This document shows, in pieces, positions 1 through 10,201 of a stretch of DNA of 64,000 bases. Within the stretch, counting starts at the first letter, position 1. Every line of letters starts with the position of its first letter. Origin of the DNA: Phytophthora hibernalis (lineage: Eukaryota; Oomycota; Peronosporomycetes; Peronosporales; Peronosporaceae); contig JAAKBF010000009.1 of the NCBI GenBank assembly GCA_012656075.1, forward strand, positions 1,364,001 to 1,428,000, written 5' to 3'. The position numbers and the translations under genes are program-made. Below the pieces are notes generated by a model. The model ran no database searches, was not told the DNA's origin, and saw only the letters and a list, made by a program, of their open reading frames with translations.

Positions 1-256
1 GAGTCTCCACCTGGGTGCAGTGCGTGCAGGCCAATGCTATCGCGAAGCTGACCTGACACGAGTCAATAATGATCGTAAGCGATTCAGGTGTACATGTGCA
101 TATACACCTGTATCGACAGCACCTGCAACGCGCTGTCGGCTCGATCTGAGAGCCCACGGATCACTTCATCGCTCCCCGGGTAAGGCGTTCACTTCCCATT
201 TTGTAGCCTCGCTTCGCCTTGTTCCACCACTTGCTGCAGATATGAACATCGTCGAA

Positions 257-963
257 CTAAATGTCAGCGGTGCCATTGTGCATGGACCCACCCAGGAAAC
301 AGCCCACGCCGGTGGTCGAAAACACTTTTGCGTCATTTGCTGGATCCTGCTCGTTGCATGAAGCTTGCAACGTCGTGCGACTCTCGCCCACAGGTGTCAC
401 GCTCAACAGAACCCCGTCTTCGCTCTCGTCCTCTTCGTGCACCAACAACCCGTTGAGTGTGTCGCTGTACACCTCTCCTTCCAGCAACCGGTGCAACTGC
501 GCTCTTTCGCGCCGCAACTGCTCCAATTCGCTCTGCAACCCCGAGTTCTGCTCTACTTGGCACTGCAACTGCTGGTGCGCGACGCTCAGTTGGTCCTGCA
601 ACTCGCGCTGCGTCACTTGCAACTCCTTGGCCCACGCATCCTAAGACAACAACAACAAGTGTGAGATGAGGCTTTTTGCAGTCAACTGCAACACCACAGC
701 AGACATGAAGACAATGGGACCTGGTGTACCCTCGAGTCATTCGATTCCAGCGAACGCAGGTAGAAGGCCGTCCAGATCGCCAGCGAACTCGTGTGCCACT
801 TCAACTGCAGCACTGTCGGAGAACTGTCGGTGGATCCGTCGCCACTCAGCGGCAGCATGTAGAACGGATTCCTGAAATCTGCAACATGGGGATGTGACTC
901 GAGCAGCGTCCACGCGCTGCTGCACCGGGTGTTGCTTACCAACACACACGAGCACAATGCCAA
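257..963 (-). CDS. Coiled-coil protein, 3' exons of an unrecognised gene
   Basis: A minus-strand reading frame from about 963 joins a downstream exon (640 to 257) through a probable intron at 641-729, which has a GT donor after an AGG codon and a TTAG acceptor. After splicing the frame stays open. It gives a globular stretch, then a Gln/Leu/Glu-rich heptad region typical of a coiled coil, then an acidic stretch (HEEDESED) and an ordinary tail to the stop at 257. A second possible donor (GTAAGC near 938) suggests a further intron and upstream exons that I cannot define, so the start is unknown. The coiled coil could be the zipper end of an oomycete transcription factor, but no basic region is visible. 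The exon join is an inference. No function is proposed. Confidence 0.45.
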
Positions 964-1289
964 ATGCAGTACAGGCTCATCTTCGGGTGCTCATCTGCGG
1001 TGGTCTACCGGTACACGAGACCGGCTTCCTTGTTCATGTCACTAGCTTCCCGATAGATTCCTCTGCGGCTTCATTCTGCGAGCGACCTGGTCGACCGCGC
1101 AATGGAGACTCGATTGAGTCGAGTCGACTCAATTGGGGAATCCTAACGATATACGTATTGTGAACGATTACTTACGGTACGAACATCCAACGCGCTTCGA
1201 CTTGTCCTTCATCGATTGATCCCGCCTACACGTAATAGTCACGGCGTATACGGCAATTGGTCGTTGACGTCTCCGAAGTCCCCGATGCT
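964..1289. other. Intergenic, nothing recognised
   Basis: No convincing exon is seen. A TACCGGTA palindrome lies at 1006-1013. Upstream exons of the minus-strand coiled-coil gene could lie here but are not visible. Confidence 0.4.
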
Positions 1290-2043
1290 TCAGTACATGT
1301 AGGTGAAGCAGCTACATGATGTAGCTGCCGCAGAAGTGGTGATGGCGGTTGTGGACGTTGTTGTCGATGTACACGAAGCGGCGGAGACTTCCGAGATGGT
1401 CGTCGAGGCTTCGCTAGCCGTTGACGACGAAGTCGTGGTGAATCTGTCGAAGAAGCAGATGAAGTCGCCGGGGTTGTCGATGGTCCGTCGTCGAGCTAGC
1501 GCTGCTGCTAGAAGACGCATCGGGGTACGCAGTCGTTGCTGTCGCGGTGGATCCGCTGGTCGTTGTGGGAGGAGCTGTGGCAACACTGATGGACACCGTC
1601 TCCGTCACCGACAAAGGTGCTGGGCCGCTACCGGGGCCTCCATCGAGCCACACGCAGTCCGTGTACACCTGCCACGGAGCCATGCACAGCGAGCCAATAA
1701 ACCGTGAAGCGGTTGGTGTCCGCGCAGAGCGACTGGTCATACGGGATACGCGCGGGGATGTAGCTTGGCAGTCGGTCTCAAAGAGCACCACAGTGTCGTC
1801 GCACCAGACCTCACACGGACCGGTGTGCGTCAGGTTGGTCGAGGGCATCGTCTGGCGCGCCGCGGCATCGTACACGGTGTATCCGCATTGCTCATCGATG
1901 TCATCGCTGTACAACACCTGGTTTGTCTCGATAAACTGACCCAGCGAGTTATATCCCGACGCGTTGAGTTGGGCCTCGAAGAACGCCACCGTGGCGGTAG
2001 TGCCATAGCCGTACTTAGTTTTTGTCATTTCTAGTGTACCCAT
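1290..2043 (-). pseudogene. Broken AA17-type lytic polysaccharide monooxygenase copy
   Basis: The minus-strand frame 2043-1414 is clearly related to the intact copy at 2696-3670. It shares the KYGYG start of the conserved core, a YNSLGQFI helix, the HTGPCEVWCDD block and WQVYTDCVWL. Three defects are visible. The 5' part is missing, including the signal peptide and the N-terminal copper-binding His. About 34 codons between the DCQ and WQVYTD blocks are read out of frame, and the correct frame resumes after a compensating indel. The Ser/Thr-rich linker changes frame again near 1586. This is a decayed paralogue. It lies on the opposite strand to the intact copy, and the two 5' ends face each other. 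Confidence 0.8.
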
Positions 2044-2628
2044 TGATGAACGGTGTACATGTAGGAGGCTTTAATTTCGCTTCAATACATGAATTCTTCA
2101 TTGAAGACACGCTCACGTCTTTTACGCACTTACCGGTAATACCGGTAGGCGACTGCCACGTAAACGTACTACCACGTAAGCAAATTTCGCATTTTCAATA
2201 CCCTGGCATATCTCCGAAGAATTAAGGCATCTCCTAAGTAACCCAGTGCGCTAACTTTTGGAAACACGCCCCAGCGCTCTGTTCCGGCGCAACTTGCGCG
2301 CTTTCAGCTGTCGAAATGCAGAGATCGCGACATGCGACCGAGAGTGCTCGGCAATGCTTTTCGCTTGTGAAGGCTCAAGTCACTTTTGGCATTTTGCTGT
2401 GGTGATCCCCATCTGGTAACGATGAAGCTTTCCATTCCACAGCGTCATGCTTGCAAGACTGATCGCTCTCCATGCTTTGTATCCAAGTTCCAGGTTGCCC
2501 GACTTCTGTCGGCACTCTGATCCTTTACATCATCAACCGCCAACCTTCCAGCTGGATGGAGGGCACCCCTCTTTGAACGGGATCGCCGCTGCACCGACAT
2601 TGCTGTCCGCTGTCCGAATCGCCGCGGG
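2044..2628. other. Intergenic between the divergent AA17 copies
   Basis: No coding exon is seen. Two TACCGGTA palindromes lie at 2131-2138 and 2140-2147, and a TACATGTA at 2056-2063. The missing 5' end of the broken minus-strand AA17 copy is not found here. Confidence 0.5.
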
Positions 2629-2680
2629 GCTCATTTCGCTCTTCACTCTCGAATTTGCAGCACCGCAGCACCTCGCAGAC
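2629..2680 (+). promoter_or_regulatory. Initiator-type core promoter of the AA17 gene
   Basis: GCTCATTTCGCTCTTC at 2629-2644 fits the oomycete initiator pattern (pyrimidine-rich around TCATT), about 65 bp before the ATG at 2696. The following TCACTCTCGAATTTGCAG is repeated with one change upstream of the broken copy at 8473-9319 (minus strand, around 9348-9366). The two promoters therefore share descent. Confidence 0.55.
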
Positions 2681-2695
2681 TATTAGATCCGAAGC

Positions 2696-3670
2696 ATGAA
2701 GGTCGTCGCTCTCATCGCCGCTGGAGTCGCCGTATTGGCGTCCGTGCCCGCCGTCCAGGGCCACGGCTACATCGTAGAACCCGCCGCGCAGTGGGCCGAC
2801 GGCTACCCAAACAACGGCTACGGCAGCACCATCGACAACGAGATCTGGGGCGTGTTCGACAACTCCAAGTACGGCTACGGACCCAACGGCACGCTCAACT
2901 TCTTCAAAGCCACTTTCCCGTCGAAGGGCTACGACTCACTCGGTGCGTTCATCGCCAAGAACCAGGAGCTTTACAGCAACAAGACGGACCCTGACTGCGG
3001 ACTCACGGTCTACAAGGACTCGGCTCGCTCGGAGCTGCCAGCGTCGAAGCTTACCTACTCGGGCTTCACGCACACGGGTCCGTGCGAGGTCTGGTGCGAT
3101 GACACCAAGGTGCTGTTCGACTACGACTGCCAGACCAAGTACCCGGCCATCCCCGCCACGATGACCTATGACGAGTCCAAGTGTGCCAACGCCAACCGCC
3201 TCACGATCTACTGGGTCGCTCTGCACGGTGACCCGTGGCAAGTGTACACGGACTGCGCGTGGCTGGAAGGCGGCTCCGGCAGCGGCGCGGCTCCTTCGGC
3301 CGTGGGTGCTGGTGCCTCCACCGTCGGCGGCTCCGGTTCCACTTCGACCTCGACCTCCACAAGTGCGGCCCCGTCGACGAGCACGGCGACGACTGCTCCT
3401 AACTCTGCTACGACTCCGTCAACTGAGACTGGTGCTGAAGCCTCCACCGCTGGGGAAGCCTCTACTGGACTTTCTGCAGCTGGATCGGGGACCAGTACTG
3501 ACGTTTCTGCTGCTGGATCGGAGACCTCTTCCGCAGCTACGACCCCGTCCACTCCGGCGACTCAGGAGACCGAAGCTCCTGTTACAGAGACTCCAGCAAC
3601 GGAGGCTCCGACTACCGCTACGGACGCCCCGACTACTGCGGATAAGTGCGCCGTCCGTCGTCGCAATTAG
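2696..3670 (+). CDS. Secreted AA17-type lytic polysaccharide monooxygenase (pectin-active family)
   Basis: Single-exon gene of 324 codons. Residues 1-22 are a signal peptide ending in AVQG. The mature protein then starts with His23 (HGYIVEP), as expected for the copper histidine brace, in which the amino-terminal His is one ligand. A second candidate His lies at about residue 126 in FTHTGPCEVWCDD. Paired cysteines (about 101, 130, 134, 145, 163, 187) suggest disulphides in a secreted fold. The catalytic domain ends near residue 193. A Ser/Thr/Ala-rich, probably O-glycosylated tail of about 120 residues follows and ends in CAVRRRN. Family knowledge: AA17 enzymes of Phytophthora cleave homogalacturonan oxidatively during plant infection. 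The start is fixed by the signal peptide. It is the only intact member of three copies in the first 10 kb. The family call rests on motif recognition, not on a search. Confidence 0.82.
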   Translation: MKVVALIAAGVAVLASVPAVQGHGYIVEPAAQWADGYPNNGYGSTIDNEIWGVFDNSKYGYGPNGTLNFFKATFPSKGYDSLGAFIAKNQELYSNKTDPDCGLTVYKDSARSELPASKLTYSGFTHTGPCEVWCDDTKVLFDYDCQTKYPAIPATMTYDESKCANANRLTIYWVALHGDPWQVYTDCAWLEGGSGSGAAPSAVGAGASTVGGSGSTSTSTSTSAAPSTSTATTAPNSATTPSTETGAEASTAGEASTGLSAAGSGTSTDVSAAGSETSSAATTPSTPATQETEAPVTETPATEAPTTATDAPTTADKCAVRRRN

Positions 3671-3820
3671 ATTTATTGAGCGAGAGCTTGGCTGTCGCCG
3701 ACCACAGTGTAGATGTTCGTCCAATCCGTAAGTGTTGTCAGCTGTATCGCAGCATTCTCACAATTGTCGTTGTGGTGCTTGCACCGATCATGTCCTACTA
3801 CTACCGGTACGGATAGTACT

Positions 3821-4336
3821 TATTGTGCCTTTCAGCCAAAATGGCCAATCTGACCTCTAAAGGTAGGTCCTAAGAAGGAAGGTATAGGGTTAGAGCTAGA
3901 CCGAATTACGAGACCAGTATGCCTCCAGTCAAGTCCTACGTAAGAGCTCTGATTTTTCTACAGGCCACCTTTTTCACGATAAACGTCCGAATGGCCACTT
4001 GTCGGCGGCCATTTTACCCTTCGTACGAGTGCAACCTTCTCAGCACTACTTTACTAGCGTAATATTTTCTTTTTGTATCTGCATTTAACCAGTGTGATTC
4101 GTCACAGAACCGAGTCGAACTACCAGTCGGCGACAGTTAGCGGATTTAAAGACTGCCGTAGTGACTGCATCAATGTTAGACTGGTATTTCTAGCTCAAGG
4201 TTGGTCTACCGGTACAATACTCTTCCCCAAGTTTGCTCATCTAGGAATTACTATCCTCGGGGCTAAGGTTTAGCAGGGACTTGTGCTCTTACGTAGGACC
4301 CTAAAATGGAGGGCGTTTTGGCAGAAAGGCGCAATA
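3821..4336. mobile_element. Miniature inverted-repeat element, about 516 bp
   Basis: The 21 bp at 3821-3841 and the reverse complement of 4316-4336 match except at two positions (TATTG-T/C-GCCTTTC-A/T-GCCAAAA). A second inverted pair lies inside (GTCCTACGTAAGAG near 3936-3950 and its complement near 4285-4299). No coding capacity is seen beyond a chance frame at 4073-4273. The right end touches the left terminal repeat of the Harbinger element at 4337. Confidence 0.65.
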
Positions 4337-4510
4337 GAGCATCTCCAGTGGTGGGACTTATCCCAAAGACTTAACAGACCGTTTAAGACCTCAAACTTTA
4401 AGATAAGGCGGCGCTGAGGTTGCCTACTCCGACCGGGACGAACTGTGCGGAGTCTTATATATATTCTTGACCAATCACGTTAACTTCCACTCTTGTCACG
4501 AAAAGCAACA

Positions 4511-5826
4511 ATGGAGTGGAGCTACGCGACAGTTTGCGGCGAGTTCGACGACTCGGACGAGGAATACTACATCACCTACATGGCAAGGGACGACACCAAT
4601 AATACCAAGCGCAAGCATGGAGGCTCTGTCGAAGGCAGAAGAGCAAACAAGGAGCGCGAACGCGAGATTTGAAGGGAGCGCTTGCTGAAAGATTACTTTG
4701 GAGAAACTCCTACATACAACGCTCGTACGTACAATATTAGTGCACTTGCATCTTCCATTGTGCATTTTCTAACATTCACTTTGCTGAGCACGTTCAGATG
4801 ATTTCCGCAGGCGATTTCGTATGCGCCGCAGTCTCTTCGAGACCGTTGTCACCGTACTTTTCGGCGACGGTGAGTGCGATTACTTTGTTCAGCGTCCAGA
4901 TGCAACCGGACGATTGGGGTTTCTTCCGGAGCAAAAGGTGACGTGTGCACTGCGCATGCTTGCGTATGGTGCTTCTGCAGACCAACTGGACGAGCTGATA
5001 CGCATGAGAGAGTCTACTGTGCTAGAGTCGTTCAAGGTTTTTTGCGAGAACGTAATTCGCTTGCTGTGTCCAGAATATCTACGAAAGCCAACTTCAGATG
5101 ATCTTGAGAGCTTGTTAGCAGAGAATTCTGCACGTGGATTTCCAGGAATGATCTGGAGTCTGGATTGTATGCATTGGTGTTGGAAGAACTGTCCCACCGC
5201 TTGGCAAGGTGCCTTTCAAGGCAAAGAGAAAACATCAACAGTAATTATAGAGGCGGTAGCATCTCGGTCACTGTGGATTTGGCATGGATTCTACGGAATG
5301 CCAGGCTCAAACAATGATTTAAATGTGCTTGAGCGGTCTCCGTTGCTGAACGACTTGGTGAATGGTTTTCCCCCAGGTGAAGTTCACGGTTAATGGAGCC
5401 ACGTACGACCATGGTTATTACCTGACAGACGGGATTTACCCGCCCTGGGCAATATTCCAGTCCAGTATTAGTGCCCCACAAGGCAACAAACGCAGGCGAT
5501 ATGCAGCCGAGCAAGAAGCAGTCCGAAAAGATGTTGAGCTGACATTTGGTGTGCTACAGCAGCGCTTTCGAATTTGAGCGCTACCATGCAAGCTCGGGAA
5601 AGTGGACGCTATGAACGATGTGATGCTAGCTTGCAGCATACTCCACAATATGATTGTCGAAGATGAACTTCCCTTCAGCACGTTAACCCACGACTATCTC
5701 TTTGAAGATAATTGGGTGAGTCCTGCAAGAACATTTTCTGCAACCGAGTGCCCCGTGATGATGCTTGTAAACGCACTGAACGCTATTGAAGACGATGTAC
5801 TTCACTACGAGTTAAAAATGACCTGA
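4511..5826 (+). pseudogene. PIF/Harbinger (DDE_Tnp_4) transposase, broken
   Basis: Starts with an acidic stretch (GEFDDSDEEYY) followed by a K/R-rich region. An intron at 4725-4797 (GTACGT..TTCAG, with a CTAAC branch-like site) joins the frame to FRRRFRMRRSLF, a hallmark of this family. Catalytic residues are visible: the first Asp in SLDCMHW, the PGSNND motif, the second Asp in YLTDGIYP and the Glu in DVELTFGVLQ. The C-terminal LACSILHNMIVEDE is also typical. It is dead as read: in-frame TGA stops at 4670 and 5575, and a frameshift between about 5375 and 5400. It encoded the nuclease that cut and joined element ends, together with the Myb-like partner encoded convergently downstream. Confidence 0.85.
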
Positions 5827-5930
5827 TTGAGCACGTGTGGCGTCGATATGGTGAACGAGAATAGGTAGGCCAAAGCTTGATCCTGTGCTTTTGCCTCCTC
5901 GGCTGTTGGTATGGTGGCACGCGTACTAAA

Positions 5931-6760
5931 CTAACGCGTTTGTAAACGCTTCGTCGTTTTCGTTGGGTGTGTTTTCCTTGTTGGCTTCAGGCACAGCCGG
6001 AACCGGTGTACCCGGCTGGTATGGGGAGCCAGCTCTTCTTCGTTGGTCGTTGGATCCGCATCAGTAGATTCTGCATTTTTCTTCCGTTGCTGCTCAAGGA
6101 TCGCCTTTCGCTGCAGAGAAAAGAATTCTATTGATTCCTCGCAGTGCGGGTCCTGCATGAATATCGTCAACTACAATTGCTGCTCCATCACGTTTGCTTT
6201 TTCTCCGCTGCAGCGACAAAACGGAGATGAGCTTCATCACCAGATCCACGAAGCTGACGCGATTGTTGCTGAGCCGCTTTTGCTGCTTTACGTCCGCCCG
6301 GTCTGGTTAAGTCGCCTTCTGCTCCAGCTCTGCGCTTGGTTCTGGCGCCGCCGTCACTTGTGATTTTGCTGGTCCACTTGGGCATGTCCTTTAGCTCCTT
6401 CCACGCTGCGAGAAACTCAAACGGGTGCTTGTGTCGCTCAGTATAGACCTTCATTGCAGCGTCGAGGTACATCTCGTCGGTCCAGCCAGAGTGCTCCCTG
6501 CTTATCTCTTTGCCGTACACCCCGCAGAACTTCGTCACCTCGGGCTGCAATCTTTTCCATCAGCCGTTGATGGCAATCTCCGATCGATCTTCCTTGTCCT
6601 CATCGCTCTTGTTCTCCAGTCAGTGTTGATACAATCGGCTCACGAACGACTTCTTCTTCTGCCCAGTACAGACTACAGCGTCCTCTGACATCTCCAGCCA
6701 CGACCAACAAAGCTGGATTGTTTCGCTCTCGCTCCATTCGCCCCTTTTCCCATGGTTGAA
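5931..6760 (-). pseudogene. Myb/SANT-like (NAM-associated) partner of the Harbinger transposase, broken
   Basis: Minus-strand fragments in order: a Myb/SANT-like start (RGEWSESETIQLCWSWLEMS, with the spaced Trp residues of the fold), then a block with YLDAAMKVY and FEFLAAWKELKDMPKW, then RPGGRKAAKA, then FFSLQRKAILEQQRKK. These are the successive landmarks of oomycete proteins of this type, which bind transposon ends and recruit the transposase. Stops near 6630 and 6560 and a frame change near 6180 break it. It converges on the transposase at 4511-5826, as in the elements at 30.1-32.1 and 36.0-38.5 kb. Confidence 0.72.
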
Positions 6761-6975
6761 CCGTGCAGGTGGCGGTTCCTATGAGTAATACTGAAATCAA
6801 GTCACGATTCTTGGGATTCGAGTTTTATTTTAAGACAACCGCGCCAAAATATAGGTCCCGGTGAAGTTAAAACTCACTATACGACCAGCCGATGGGAACG
6901 TTAAGACTCTTTCGGGTTATAAGCACGCTACTTTTAGGATAAAAACAGCGTTAGAGCTCACTGCTGGAGGTGCTT

Positions 6976-8390
6976 TAATAGTACTAACGTTAATACGTAG
7001 TATTACCTCCGTTAGGAAAATACTGCACATTTCCAATCAAATTACACTCTAACGAAATATATACCCTAGCAAAAGCGATAAGGTTTTTCCGAATCTCCCG
7101 CCACTATTCCCCATCAACCAACAGATTCCCCCTTCGGTTCCCTCCCTCACTTTCAAACACACCCAGTTCCCGCCTACCGCCATGCTAACGACGAAGAAGG
7201 CCAAGCGCGTGTGGAAGTACGCAAGCGTTCAATGGGCGCCTGAGACGCCGCTGCGGAGAGGTCTTGAAAAAGTGCGCGAAAGAGGAAGAAGCAGGAAGGT
7301 GTCGCACTGCACGGACGTGAAAGCGCGCGGAAGGGGGTTGCGCAGCGCTGTGGTGCCCTGCTGAAGCATTCGGCTTGTCGAGGCATCAGCGGAGACACTC
7401 GTTTTTACCCGGATTGCAGACTATGAAGCGCAACGTCTGCCCCAAGGCCACATGCAAAAGGCCAAGGCATTTCGTGCCGCGCGCTCGCCCCTCCGTGAAG
7501 CTCAAACGCTTTTTAACGCCCACCTGGTTGCCGCCACGCTTGCCTCCCTGCCCCGCGCGGTCCACTGCATGTTGCAGCAGTCTGCAATGCTGCCTGCCGC
7601 ACCACAGTAGTACTTACACGCCCTGCCCTCTGTATATCTTATATCCCCGAAATGGAGCTATGCGCAAATTTTTGAAAGGTGCAGTATTTTCATAACGGAG
7701 GTAGTAGTACTAAGGGCCGTTCTTAAGTTCCAGGACGACTTTTGGGAAAAGTCAGTCCTAATTTATTAATATACCGGTACACTGTTTCTTAAAAATACCG
7801 TAAATTTGTCACCACCCCTCATTCACGGTTACGATGAGGGTAGACACAATAATGTCCAAGCAACTACTTATGCATTGCGAGCAAGCGACAGGTGAGTACA
7901 CGGAGCTGGTGAGCGTGTGGGCTTTGGTGTATATGGATGTGTTGAATGAGCGTAGTGAAAATTAGTCTCCCTCCTTCATGTGGAGTGAGTACCTTTCGGA
8001 GGTGCTAATAATAACCCGCCCAGGGCGTTTTCAGCGTCGGTACCGAATGAGTTTCGATTCATTCAGCCAGTTATGCGGTTTGCTAGAGCCTAAACTGCGT
8101 GTTCTTCACCCATATTGTCCTCGGTACGAATGAATTCTTGGCTCTGAGTTTACAAGACCGCATGACCAAAAGGACCTAGTAAAAACGTGAAACAAACTTT
8201 TTAAGCGTTTTATTCCATTCAATCTCACTTTAATTAACTGTAATACCCCAGTATATCCGATTACGTTGAACACATTAAAGCATTCATATACTAAAACAAT
8301 ATCTTATCCCTCTGAAATCGCTTCAGAGACCCAACTGCGCCTGCAGAGACGCAGCTTATTGAACATTGACACACACTTAATGGCGTTTCT
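6976..8390. other. Intergenic, with degenerate unrecognised frames near 7182-7625
   Basis: A TATATA-containing stretch before 7182 leads into ATGCTAACGACG. Three overlapping, mutually shifted frames to about 7625 include a coherent Ala-rich stretch (QKAKAFRAARSPLREAQ). This may be a decayed gene or transposon fragment, but I recognise no family. At 7713-7731 lies a copy of the AGGGCCGTTCTTAA terminus, followed by an imperfect hairpin (GGACGACTTTT / AAAAGTCAGTCC, 7731-7760). From 7770 to 8390 I see nothing further. Confidence 0.35.
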
Positions 8391-8459
8391 ACGAGAGTAT
8401 TGCTGACCACTACAAGAAGTTCTACTACAAGAAGTTCTAGTGGTCAGCAATACTCTCGT
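8391..8459. repeat. Perfect 21-bp inverted repeat with a 27-bp loop
   Basis: ACGAGAGTATTGCTGACCACT at 8391-8411 is exactly the reverse complement of 8439-8459. The loop carries ACAAGAAGTTCT twice as a direct repeat. It lies just downstream of the paralogue-equivalent stop of the broken AA17 copy on the minus strand, so it would form a strong hairpin in that transcript's 3' end. Confidence 0.85.
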
Positions 8460-8472
8460 TGAAAAACAATGA

Positions 8473-9319
8473 CTACTTGCGTCGACGCACAGGGCATTTT
8501 TCAGCAGCTGGGGCCTCCGTCGCTGGGGTCCCTCTATCGTCGATTCGGAGGCGGGCGCTGCGGTCACGGTGATGGTGTCCGAAAAGACTGGCGAGTCCCC
8601 TCCACCAGTCGACGCCTCACCGGCGACCTCCGAAGTCGTCGACGCAGTGGTAGCGGTCGATGGCGAGCGTGTCGTAGGCGCGTTCGCATTGGTCGTGGTT
8701 GAGGTCGACGCGCCACCACCTGAGGGAGCTGCACCGCTGCCGGAGCCGCCCTCCAGCCAGACGCAGTCCGAATAAACCTGCCACGGGCTTCCGTGCACGG
8801 CAATCCAGTAAATCGTCAAACGATTAGCGTTGGCGCACTTGGACTCATCATAGGGCATCGTGGCGGGGATAGCGGGGTACTTGGTTTGGCAGTCGTAGTC
8901 GAAAAGCACCTTGGTGTCATCGCACCAGACCTCGCATGGTCCCGGGTGCGTGAAACCAGTGAACGTGAGCTGTGACGCGGGCAGTGCCGAGCGGGCGGAG
9001 TCCTTGTAGGTGGTGAGTCCGCAGTTTGGGTCAATTTCGTTGCTGTAAAGCTTTTGGCTCTTCGCGATGAGGGCGCTAAGCGACCCGCCACCTTTCGTCG
9101 GAAGCATGGCCTTGAAAAGTTGACCGTGCCGTTGGGCCCGTAGCCATACTTGGAGCCATCCTGTTCGCCCCAAATACTTGAGTCGATGGTGCTACCGTAT
9201 CCGTTAGAAGGGTAGCCTTGAGTCCACTGCGCGGCAGGCTTCACGATGTAGCCGTGGCCCTGCACGGAAGGCACCGAGGCCAAGATGGAACCTGCGGCGA
9301 CGAGAGCGATAACCTTCAT
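8473..9319 (-). pseudogene. Frameshifted AA17-type lytic polysaccharide monooxygenase copy
   Basis: The minus-strand start at 9319 gives a signal peptide ending in SVQG, then HGYIVKPAAQW with the N-terminal His intact, and a core closely matching the copy at 2696-3670. One base is missing near 9118, just after NGTVNF. Downstream the reading continues in another frame with all core blocks (LTFTGFTHPGPCEVWCDD, ANANRLTIYW, WQVYSDCVWLEGG). A second indel in an A-run near 8487 takes the terminal basic tail (equivalent to CAVRRRN and its stop at 8473-8475) out of frame, so the shifted frame runs on to 8304. Decay is slight, so a very recent loss or a sequencing error are both possible. The promoter shares an 18-nt block with the intact copy. 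Confidence 0.8.
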
Positions 9320-10000
9320 GTTTCTTCCTTGTTTCTCTGCTGGTGTCTGCAAATTCAAGAGTGACAAACTCGTTGAACACAAGCGCACAAAGGGATTCGG
9401 ACAGCAATACCGGTACCTGTAGTGTACCGTACGGGTATTACAGTACCAGTATACATGCAAACTTACACTGTATTTTCTCATCCGCTAATAAAACATCAAC
9501 AAGGATGGCGTCATGTGTAAAGGATAGCGCTATCTCAAGGATGGTGTCCTCAGGAGACTCTCCTGAGGAGACTTTTATTATAGGAGAGGCCAACGTCACA
9601 CCTTAAAAGGATACATTTACATGATCTCGAAGTGGATTCGGGTTTATCGTTGGAGGAAACTTATACCGTATTATAGCTTGGTGTCAACAAGCACGGCGCC
9701 GTGTCTTTAAAAACACCGCTTCGAGACATTGAACGACACCATTCCATTCTCTGACAGAGTTTCGTGTGGAGCGTGCCTTTTGTAGAAGAGAGGCGGATCG
9801 CAGTGGAGGGGGATCGCTAAGGATACCCATTTTTACGAGAGTCCCTCGCCATTTTTTAGCCTTTAGGTCACCATATGCTTTTAAGAAACACGCAAAAACA
9901 AACCGTACTACCGGTGTAAAAATTATAGTATTATACTATAATACTTGTACATGTAGACCTGAAGCTTTCACCCTAATTAGCTAAATGGTCGTGCACCTTA
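9320..10000. other. Upstream region of the broken AA17 copy and spacer
   Basis: Holds the promoter block shared with the intact AA17 gene (about 9348-9366), a TACCGGTA at 9408-9415, and a perfect AT hairpin (ATTATAGTAT, one base, complement) near 9923-9943. No gene is seen. Confidence 0.5.
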
Positions 10001-10201
10001 GGGCCTGGTTCGTCCGTCGGGTTTAGTTTAATTGGAGGATACCATATGGTAGGGGCCTTTTCCATTTAACTTGATCAACTATCGAGTAAAAGGGAAAATC
10101 AATTTGACCTATCCCTAAGAATCTTTTATAAACGCCAATACCCAATCAGATTGCTTCGTTAGCTCCCTATTTAACCAGACCCAGTGACGCGAACCAGCCC
10201 C
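10001..10201. mobile_element. 201-bp MITE with TTA target duplication
   Basis: GGGCCTGGTTCG at 10001-10012 and CGAACCAGCCCC at 10190-10201 are inverted with one mismatch, and similarity continues for about 25 more bases inward. The element is flanked by TTA on both sides (9998-10000 and 10202-10204), the duplication typical of PIF/Harbinger insertions. It has no coding capacity. Confidence 0.7.

Larger units (their letters stand above)
4337..6975. mobile_element. Decayed PIF/Harbinger element with two convergent genes
   Basis: The left end GAGCATCTCCAG at 4337 is the same terminus type seen at 32285 and 38639. A degenerate inverted counterpart (CTGCTGGAGGTGCTT) ends near 6975. The subterminal sequences (GTTAAG..TCTTTGGG-like) also agree in inverted orientation around 6900-6925. 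Inside are a broken transposase on + (4511-5826) and a broken Myb/SANT partner on - (5931-6760), the usual two-gene layout of Harbinger elements. The right end is inferred from an imperfect match. Confidence 0.6.
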
